From Sphingobacteriaceae bacterium (GTDB taxonomy: Bacteria > Bacteroidota > Bacteroidia > B-17B0 > Aurantibacillaceae), in contig JAHEYE010000013.1 in assembly GCA_023251695.1 (NCBI GenBank), forward strand, positions 851 to 6,442: DNA of 5,592 bases. Reading direction: 5' to 3'. A model generated the notes under the pieces. It saw only the letters and a program-made list of their open reading frames with translations, searched no databases and was not told where the DNA came from. Position 1 is the first letter of the stretch; every line of letters begins with the position of its first letter. This document shows, piece after piece, positions 1 through 4,915 of this stretch. The translations under genes were made by a program, and so were the position numbers.

Positions 1-1
1 A

Positions 2-211
2 AAGAATGTGAAGGTTTATCCAAACCCTGCTAATTCCATTTTAGTAATGGAAGGCGTGAACACTTATGTCATTTATTCGGTTACAGGAGAAGAAATTAAA
101 AAAGGAGAAAACAATTCTATAAGTTTAATTGATGTATCAGAACTGCCTTATGGTTTGTATTTTGTAAAGGTAAATGAAACAGACCGTTTCAAGATCCTGA
201 TCCGTCATTAG
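2..211 (+). CDS. Secreted protein, C-terminal end with type IX secretion (T9SS type A) sorting domain; 5' partial
   Basis: The open frame runs in from the left edge (first full codon AAG at 2) and ends at TAG 209-211, so the main body of the protein lies outside the window. The visible 69 residues look like a complete Por/T9SS type A sorting domain. There is a VYPNPAN motif near the start, a middle strand IYSVTGEEIKKG, then IDVSELPYGLYFVKV, and a short basic end FKILIRH. In the Bacteroidota such domains direct export of periplasmic cargo across the outer membrane by the PorU-type machinery, where the domain is cut off and the protein is often anchored to A-LPS. A GTG at 8-10 could be read as a start, but the frame is open upstream and the domain would be useless without cargo and signal peptide. 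The cargo function cannot be told from this end. The stop lies inside the 3' end of the convergent rnc gene (23 bp overlap). Confidence 0.9.
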   Translation, partial: KNVKVYPNPANSILVMEGVNTYVIYSVTGEEIKKGENNSISLIDVSELPYGLYFVKVNETDRFKILIRH

Positions 212-932
212 CATTTATTTCCTCCAGCGTTAATTGCGCCGCTTTTTGTTCTGCAACCCGCTTACTGTAATTCTCAAAGGCAACATAAGGCTTATCATCT
301 ATAAAAACCTGAACAGTAAATATTTTCGTTTTCCCTTTTTGCTCCTCCTTTAATAAACGGTATTCGAGATTTAATTTATTTTTCTGGCAATATATTTGCA
401 ACTGACTCTTGAAATCATTATCAGTATTCATTAATTCATCAATGTCTACATGCAACTTAATGATTCGTTTAATAATAAAGTTTTTAGCAATAATAAATCC
501 TTTGTCCAGATAAACCGCCCCAATCAGCGCTTCAAACGCATCACCATAAACGGATGATTTTGATTTTTCACTATCCTTTAAGCCAAGCCTCAAATGTTTA
601 TCTAATCCTAATTTAATTGCAAGGTTGTGCAGATTTTGTCCGTTCACAATTTTAGAGCGGAGCTGCGTTAAAAAACCCTCATCCTTATATGGGAATAATT
701 TAAAAAGATGTTCAGCAATTACTGTGCTTAAAACAGCATCCCCTAAAAATTCAAGGCGTTCGTTATTTACAGTTTCGCGTTTGCTGCTGTGTAAAAATGC
801 TTGTTTGTAAAGAGAAATATTACCGGGAGAAAAACCCAATAAAATCTTCAGGCTCTTTTTTAATTGAGCATCTGTTTTGTTTTTTTTGGGAATCCACCCC
901 TTCGGGGAAAAACCTGGTAAGAATTTTAGCAA
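189..932 (-). CDS. rnc: Ribonuclease III
   Basis: Double-strand-specific endoribonuclease that matures rRNA precursors and cuts structured mRNAs in the cytoplasm. The 247-residue protein shows the RNase III signature NNERLEFLGDAVL (residues 56-68), with likely Mg2+-binding and catalytic residues E61 and D65. The second half of the active site is GDAFEALIGAVYLDKG (130-145), with D131 and E134 at the usual three-residue spacing. A dsRNA-binding domain follows at about 172-240 (SQLQIYCQK near its start, KRVAEQKAAQ near its end). Length is slightly above the roughly 225 residues of the E. coli enzyme, in line with a longer N-terminus. The start is chosen as TTG at 932-930: the in-frame stop just upstream is at 959-957, and no ATG or GTG occurs in frame before the conserved domain. 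The gene follows fabF by 7 nt, so translational coupling is likely. The last residues NDGSGS are unconserved in appearance and overlap the end of the convergent gene. Confidence 0.96.
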   Translation of the reverse strand: MLKFLPGFSPKGWIPKKNKTDAQLKKSLKILLGFSPGNISLYKQAFLHSSKRETVNNERLEFLGDAVLSTVIAEHLFKLFPYKDEGFLTQLRSKIVNGQNLHNLAIKLGLDKHLRLGLKDSEKSKSSVYGDAFEALIGAVYLDKGFIIAKNFIIKRIIKLHVDIDELMNTDNDFKSQLQIYCQKNKLNLEYRLLKEEQKGKTKIFTVQVFIDDKPYVAFENYSKRVAEQKAAQLTLEEINANDGSGS

Positions 933-939
933 GCTTATA

Positions 940-2193
940 TTATTGCTTGAACTTTTTTAATACAACCGCTGCGTTATGTCCGCCAAAACCAAATGTGTTG
1001 CTAATGGCAGCATTAACAGTGCGCTTTTGCATTTTGTTCAAGGTTAAATTAAAACGGGAATCAATCTCCGGATCAACAGTTGTGTGATTGATGGTTGGAG
1101 GAATAATATCATTTTTAACCGCCAATACAGTAGCGATTGCTTCAACGGCACCCGCGGCACCAAGTAAATGGCCGGTCATACTTTTAGTTGCACTGATGTT
1201 CATTTTAAAAGCATTATCGCCAAATACATTTGCAATTGCTTTTAATTCTGCACCATCACCTAATGGGGTACTTGTACCGTGTGTATTGATATAATCAATC
1301 TCATTTGGCGAAATTCCGGCATCTTTTAAAGCACGCTGCATTACTAAAGTTGCGCCTAATCCATCAGGATGAGGTGCGGTAATATGGTAAGCATCTCCGC
1401 TCAAACCGCCACCAATAACTTCAGCATAAATTTTTGCACCACGTGCAAGTGCGTGTTCTAATTCTTCAAGAATTAATGCAGCTCCACCTTCACCTAACAC
1501 AAAACCATCACGTGTTAAATCATAAGGACGGGAAGCAGTTTGAGGAGAATCGTTATTCGTACTCATTGCCTGGCAGGCATTAAATCCACCAATACCGCTT
1601 TCGTTAATTGCGGCCTCAGAACCGCCGGTAACAATGGCATTTGCTTTTCCTAAGCGGATATAATTGAACGCATCGATTAAGGCATTTGTTGAAGAAGCAC
1701 AAGCTGCAACAGTTGTAAAGTTTGGACCACGTAAACCAAAACGAATCGAAATGTGACCCGAACAAATATCTGCAATCATTTTAGGAATAAAGAAGGGATT
1801 GAAACGAGGTGTTCCGTCGCCTTTAGCAAAACCAAAAGTTTCAGTTTGAAATGTATCTAGACCTCCTATACCCGAACCCCAGATAACTCCAATCTCATTT
1901 TTGTCGATACCTTCTTTATCTATACCGGAATCGGCCATAGCCTGAGTAGCTGCTGCAATGCCGTAATGGGTAAATGCATCAACTCTGCGGGCTTCTTTTT
2001 TGTCGAAATAATCTTCGGGGTTAAACCCTTTTACTTCGCAGGCGAAGCGGGTTTTGAATTTGGTAGCATCAAAGCGCGTAATAATAGCTGCACCGCTTAC
2101 ACCGTTCACAAGATTGGTCCAATAATCATTTATATTATTGCCCAATGGTGTAACGGCACCGAGTCCGGTTACCACTACGCGTTTTAATTGCAT
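940..2193 (-). CDS. fabF: Beta-ketoacyl-[acyl-carrier-protein] synthase II (KAS II)
   Basis: Elongating condensing enzyme of type II fatty-acid synthesis: it joins malonyl-ACP to a growing acyl-ACP with loss of CO2, extending the chain by two carbons. The 417-residue length is normal for FabF. The N-terminus KRVVVTGLGAVTPLG is the family's opening. The catalytic residues are visible: Cys165 in TVAACASS, His305 in NTHGTSTPLGD, Lys337 and His342 in ATKSMTGHLLGAAGA, and the glycine-rich gate GFGGHN at 402-407. The Cys-His-His set, rather than Cys-His-Asn, marks a KAS I/II elongation enzyme and not FabH. FabF rather than FabB is favoured by the overall wording (for example THGTSTPLGD) and by its place directly after acpP. 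ATG at 2193-2191 is 17 nt past the acpP stop with no Shine-Dalgarno sequence; the next gene is rnc, 7 nt downstream. Confidence 0.97.
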   Translation of the reverse strand: MQLKRVVVTGLGAVTPLGNNINDYWTNLVNGVSGAAIITRFDATKFKTRFACEVKGFNPEDYFDKKEARRVDAFTHYGIAAATQAMADSGIDKEGIDKNEIGVIWGSGIGGLDTFQTETFGFAKGDGTPRFNPFFIPKMIADICSGHISIRFGLRGPNFTTVAACASSTNALIDAFNYIRLGKANAIVTGGSEAAINESGIGGFNACQAMSTNNDSPQTASRPYDLTRDGFVLGEGGAALILEELEHALARGAKIYAEVIGGGLSGDAYHITAPHPDGLGATLVMQRALKDAGISPNEIDYINTHGTSTPLGDGAELKAIANVFGDNAFKMNISATKSMTGHLLGAAGAVEAIATVLAVKNDIIPPTINHTTVDPEIDSRFNLTLNKMQKRTVNAAISNTFGFGGHNAAVVLKKFKQ

Positions 2194-2210
2194 AAGAAAT
2201 TATTTAAAAA

Positions 2211-2447
2211 CTACTTAGCGTTAGTTTCAATATAAGCAATAGCATCACCAACAGTAGAGATTTTCTCAGCTTGCTCGTCAGGTATTGCAATATTGAATTC
2301 TTTTTCGAATTCCATGATCAATTCAACCGTATCCAATGAATCAGCTCCTAAATCGTTAGTAAAGCTTGCAGTTGAGGTTACTTCTTTTTCATCAACACCT
2401 AATTTGTCAACGATAATAGATTTTACTTTGTTTGCTATGTCAGACAT
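2211..2447 (-). CDS. acpP: Acyl carrier protein
   Basis: Small acidic four-helix protein that carries fatty-acyl intermediates as thioesters on a 4'-phosphopantetheine arm. The 78 residues match the usual length. The attachment site is the motif GADSLDTVEL with Ser37, the residue modified by holo-ACP synthase. The helix II stretch that follows (LDTVELIMEFEKEFNI) is the acidic recognition face for partner enzymes such as FabF. The start ATG (2447-2445) is preceded by an A/T-only stretch instead of a Shine-Dalgarno sequence, as is usual in Bacteroidota. It is the first gene of the acpP-fabF-rnc cluster, about 20-25 nt downstream of a well-formed promoter. The stop is TAG. Confidence 0.98.
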   Translation of the reverse strand: MSDIANKVKSIIVDKLGVDEKEVTSTASFTNDLGADSLDTVELIMEFEKEFNIAIPDEQAEKISTVGDAIAYIETNAK

Positions 2448-2471
2448 TTTTTAAAAATTAAAAATTCGGCA

Positions 2472-2501
2472 CAAAGATAAAGCTATGGTAAGAAAAACAA
2501 A
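2472..2501 (-). promoter_or_regulatory. Bacteroidota-type promoter for acpP-fabF-rnc
   Basis: Read on the minus strand, TTTG at 2501-2498 is followed after 18 nt by TATCTTTG at 2479-2472, which fits the Bacteroidota consensus TTTG (-33) and TAnnTTTG (-7) at every defined position. A transcript starting 5-7 nt downstream would have an untranslated leader of about 20 nt before the acpP ATG. I see no operator palindrome over it. The transcription start is inferred, not shown. Confidence 0.75.
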
Positions 2502-2584
2502 ATAAATACGCCTAATTTAAAGAACAGGCTTTTAACAATTTGATAATCAAGATTTAATATTGATTTATGGCTCTATGCTTTAGC

Positions 2585-2612
2585 CAAAAAGAAACCCCGT
2601 TTTTAACGGGGT
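2585..2612 (-). terminator. Intrinsic terminator after the small membrane-protein gene
   Basis: On the minus strand, ACCCCGTT (2612-2605) pairs with AACGGGGT (2601-2594) around a 3-nt loop: a perfect 8-bp stem with a GC-rich base. It is followed directly by TTCTTTTT (2593-2586), a U-rich tail in the transcript. The hairpin begins 10 nt past the stop codon at 2623-2625, so it should end that gene's mRNA and keep it apart from the acpP promoter about 85 bp further on. On the plus strand no T-run follows the hairpin, so it reads as a one-way terminator. Confidence 0.85.
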
Positions 2613-2622
2613 CAATATCGTT

Positions 2623-2937
2623 TTATGAGCTCTTTTTCACTACCTTATGTCTGCGGTGGCGGTGATGGCTATGCACTGAAGGCCCCCTTGCAGCATCTTG
2701 AGCGGCTTCTTTTTCAGCTTGTTTCTTCTGAACTTTATTCATAATCACGTATACTCCTAAACCGCCGCCAATCAATCCCAACATAATCCAAATCCCCTCA
2801 AGACTGTTAAATTCCTTACTAATTGCGTTCTTCGCCTTGTCAGCAAAACCGGCTCTGCTTATTAACGAGCTGAATAACAGTAAGTTAAAAATAACTAACT
2901 GTTTTATTCTCGAAATATGTTTTCCGGTCAACTTCAT
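2623..2937 (-). CDS. Small membrane protein of unknown function with signal peptide and His/Arg-rich tail
   Basis: I do not recognise this 104-residue protein as a characterised family. Residues 1-29 look like a cleavable signal peptide: basic start MKLTGKHISRIKQ, hydrophobic core LVIFNLLLFSSLIS, and SRA before a possible cut at 29/30. A short charged stretch follows (30-46), then one membrane segment at about 47-66 (GIWIMLGLIGGGLGVYVIM). Next comes a Lys/Glu/Ala/Gln helix (68-84) and a basic tail with five histidines (89, 91, 92, 94, 97) among Arg and Lys. The likely topology is N-terminus outside the inner membrane and tail in the cytoplasm, where the tail could bind metal or nucleic acid; that is a guess. 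The start is fixed by an in-frame TAG at 2955-2953, 15 nt upstream of the ATG. The gene stands alone, with its own terminator, between two housekeeping operons, which supports it being real. A weak -7-like TAGTTTCG lies at 2972-2965, but without a clear -33 element. Confidence 0.75.
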   Translation of the reverse strand: MKLTGKHISRIKQLVIFNLLLFSSLISRAGFADKAKNAISKEFNSLEGIWIMLGLIGGGLGVYVIMNKVQKKQAEKEAAQDAARGPSVHSHHRHRRHKVVKKSS

Positions 2938-3040
2938 TCCTTTTAATTGCTGCTAAATGCGAGGCGAAACTACTATAATAATACGATAAAAGAACGCTAA
3001 GGTTCGACTAAAATTATTTTTTTATTGAACAAATTATTGT

Positions 3041-3048
3041 TAATTTTG
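3041..3048 (+). promoter_or_regulatory. Probable promoter (-7 element) of rimP-nusA-infB
   Basis: TAATTTTG at 3041-3048 matches the Bacteroidota -7 consensus TAnnTTTG at all defined positions. It is the only full match in the 172-bp divergent intergenic region. The -33 element is less clear: a T-run covers the expected place (about 3017-3023), and the nearest TTG (3025-3027) is only 13 nt away, shorter than usual. Transcription would start near 3053-3056, giving a leader of about 55 nt that contains the hairpin at 3072-3101. The start site is inferred. Confidence 0.6.
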
Positions 3049-3071
3049 TCTCCGATATATAAGATATGATA

Positions 3072-3101
3072 AGAATAGGGGACCAATTAGTCCCCTATTT
3101 T
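3072..3101 (+). promoter_or_regulatory. Leader hairpin before rimP, terminator-like
   Basis: AATAGGGGAC (3074-3083) and GTCCCCTATT (3090-3099) form a perfect 10-bp stem around the 6-nt loop CAATTA. A G-U and an A-U pair can lengthen it to 12 bp. The 3' arm runs into TATTTTATTG, a U-rich tail in the plus-strand RNA. No rightward gene lies upstream whose transcript would need ending: the neighbour on that side runs leftward. The hairpin also lies downstream of the likely promoter and 8 nt before the rimP ATG. It is therefore best read as a leader element of the rimP-nusA-infB mRNA, an attenuator or a translation-blocking or RNase III-sensitive stem. The structure is seen in the sequence; the regulatory role is inferred. 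Confidence 0.6.
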
Positions 3102-3109
3102 ATTGTAAA

Positions 3110-3577
3110 ATGATACTTAAAGAACGGATAATTGAGCTGATCAATGAAAAAATAAATGGAACACATTTGTTTATGATTGATGCCAAAATTTTGCCGGGAA
3201 ATAAGATTGAAGTGTTCATTGATGGTGATAATGGCTTAGGAATTAATGATTGTGTTGATTTAAGCAGACACATTGAAAAAAACCTGAACCGCGATGTTGA
3301 GGATTTTTCCTTAGAAGTTAGTTCGCCGGGGGCAACACAACCTTTAAAATTGAGCCGACAGTACATTAAACACATTGGCCGCGATTTTGAACTCATAATG
3401 AACGATGGAACACTAGTGACAGGAACATTGATTGAAATTGGAACAAACGGAGATCTGACCTTAGAAACAACAACACGCGAACCAAAACCAATCGGAAAAG
3501 GAAAAATAAACATAACAAGAAAACAAAACATACAATTACAAAACATAAAAGAATCGAAAATCAAATTAAAATTTTAA
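3110..3577 (+). CDS. rimP: Ribosome maturation factor RimP
   Basis: RimP binds the free 30S subunit and helps late assembly around the 16S rRNA central region. The 155-residue product is of normal size. The N-terminal alpha/beta domain (about 1-78) carries the pattern IEVFIDGDNGLGINDCVDLSR (32-52 region) and ends in LEVSSPGATQPLK (68-80), the family's hallmark SSPG motif. The C-terminal SH3-like barrel (about 82-155) shows FELIMNDG and GTLIEIG followed by a Lys-rich end, as in Bacteroidota members. ATG at 3110 has no Shine-Dalgarno sequence and sits 8 nt after a stable hairpin, which may affect initiation. It is the first gene of the conserved rimP-nusA-infB operon. The last 90 or so bases and the spacer are very A-rich (70 A in 3481-3590 by hand count). 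Confidence 0.95.
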   Translation: MILKERIIELINEKINGTHLFMIDAKILPGNKIEVFIDGDNGLGINDCVDLSRHIEKNLNRDVEDFSLEVSSPGATQPLKLSRQYIKHIGRDFELIMNDGTLVTGTLIEIGTNGDLTLETTTREPKPIGKGKINITRKQNIQLQNIKESKIKLKF

Positions 3578-3590
3578 AACAAAAGAAATC

Positions 3591-4847
3591 ATGGAAGGCG
3601 TAAACTTAATCGAATCATTTTCGGAGTTTAAAGACATCAAGAACATCGACCGCGCAACTTTAATGAGCATCATTGAAGATGTGTTCCGTAGCATGTTAAT
3701 AAAGAGATTCGGATCAGATAAGAACTTTGACATCATTGTTAACCCTGACAAGGGTGATATTGAGATATGGAAAAACCGGAATATAGTTGATGATGAGTTT
3801 GCAGATGATTCATTTGATTATGATGAGAACCGCCATATCAGTTTAACGGAGGCAAAAAAAATTGAACCGGATTTCGAAATTGGCGAAGACGTTTCTGAAC
3901 AAGTAAAGTTAGACGACTTCGGACGCCGTGCTGTTTTAGCCATCCGTCAAAACTTAGTACAAAAAATCCTTGAACTTGAGAAAAGCGAAATCTACAACAA
4001 ATACAAAGAGCGTGTTGGTGATGTTATCAATGCTGAAGTATATCAGGTTTGGAAAAAAGAGATTATGCTTCTCGATGATGAAGGTAACGAACTGATCTTG
4101 CCGAAAACAGAACAAATCCCGTCCGACTTCTTCAAAAAAGGCGACACCGTTAAAGCAGTCGTTTCTAAAGTTGAAATGAAAGGTGGTACACCTTCTATCG
4201 TGGTTTCAAGAACTTCTCCTGCCTTCCTTGAGCGTTTATTTGAAATGGAAGTGCCCGAAATTTTCGACGGACTTATCATCATCAAGAAAATCGTACGCGA
4301 ACCCGGTGAACGTGCTAAAGTAGCGGTTGAAAGTTACGACGACAGAATTGATCCGGTAGGAGCTTGCGTTGGTATGAAAGGCTCCCGTATACATGGCATC
4401 GTACGCGAATTGAAAAACGAAAATATCGACGTTATTAATTATACAGCGAATTCAACATTATTAATTCAACGTGCATTAAGTCCCGCTAAAGTAACATCCA
4501 TTAAAATTGATGACGAGACAAAACGTGCTGATGTATTTTTACGGCCTGACCAAATCTCATTAGCGATTGGTAAAGGTGGGTACAATATTAAATTAGCTGG
4601 AAAATTAACCGGTTATGAAATCGATGTTTACCGCGATTCGGATACTGAAGTTGAAAGTGAAGACGTAGACTTGGAAGAATTTGCAGATGAAATTGAACCG
4701 GCTATTATTGATGAGTTAAAAGCAATTGGCTGTGATACTGCAAAATCAGTTTTAGAACTCAGCGTTGATGAATTAAAACGACGCACAGGTTTAGAAGAAG
4801 AAACGATTAGCGATATCCGGAAAGTGCTTGAATCGGAATTTAATTAA
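3591..4847 (+). CDS. nusA: Transcription elongation/termination factor NusA
   Basis: NusA binds RNA polymerase and nascent RNA, promotes pausing and hairpin-dependent termination, and takes part in antitermination on rRNA operons. The 418 residues show the domains in order. First is the N-terminal polymerase-binding domain (about 1-130), with an acidic insert around 66-80. Next is the S1 domain (about 140-207). KH1 follows (about 225-290, GxxG = GMKG 261-264 in GACVGMKGSRIHGIVREL), then KH2 (about 300-348, GKGG 327-330 in SLAIGKGGYNIKLAGKLTG). Last is a single C-terminal helical repeat (about 366-418). It lacks the two-repeat acidic C-terminus that makes the E. coli protein 495 residues long, as expected outside the Proteobacteria. 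ATG at 3591 follows rimP by 13 nt of A-rich sequence without a Shine-Dalgarno. In E. coli NusA represses its own operon; the leader hairpin before rimP would be a candidate site for that here. Confidence 0.97.
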   Translation: MEGVNLIESFSEFKDIKNIDRATLMSIIEDVFRSMLIKRFGSDKNFDIIVNPDKGDIEIWKNRNIVDDEFADDSFDYDENRHISLTEAKKIEPDFEIGEDVSEQVKLDDFGRRAVLAIRQNLVQKILELEKSEIYNKYKERVGDVINAEVYQVWKKEIMLLDDEGNELILPKTEQIPSDFFKKGDTVKAVVSKVEMKGGTPSIVVSRTSPAFLERLFEMEVPEIFDGLIIIKKIVREPGERAKVAVESYDDRIDPVGACVGMKGSRIHGIVRELKNENIDVINYTANSTLLIQRALSPAKVTSIKIDDETKRADVFLRPDQISLAIGKGGYNIKLAGKLTGYEIDVYRDSDTEVESEDVDLEEFADEIEPAIIDELKAIGCDTAKSVLELSVDELKRRTGLEEETISDIRKVLESEFN

Positions 4848-4915
4848 ATAAAAGGTTTGCAGACAACCTAAACTGCATTTAACTGAACACTAAAAAAAAG
4901 AGAGTAAATTAAAGT

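Noticed and set aside
8..211. Reading 8-211 as a complete small protein starting at GTG.
   Set aside because: The frame is open to the left edge and the residues form a sorting domain, which only makes sense at the end of a larger exported protein.
226..247. Possible rightward terminator for the T9SS-cargo gene: AGCG (226-229) with CGCT (240-243), followed by T-run 243-247.
   Set aside because: The stem is only 4 bp with a 10-nt loop and lies within rnc coding sequence. Too weak to call.
2545..2565. Inverted repeat AATCAA/TTGATT in the gap between acpP and the small membrane-protein gene, as an operator.
   Set aside because: Six A/T-rich pairs with a 9-nt loop are expected by chance here, and the site is more than 40 bp upstream of the acpP promoter.
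2938..2944. AAAAGGA next to the ATG of the small membrane-protein gene as a Shine-Dalgarno site.
   Set aside because: It abuts the ATG with no spacer, so it cannot pair with 16S rRNA and leave the start codon in the P site.
3100..3564. Minus-strand open frame of 154 residues opposite rimP, with many Met, Phe and Ser.
   Set aside because: It lies directly antisense to RimP, which has clear family motifs; composition is that of a shadow frame.
48..3601. Shared 11-mer ATGGAAGGCGT at 48-58 and at the nusA start (3591-3601).
   Set aside because: One short match in unrelated coding frames with no extension on either side; chance.
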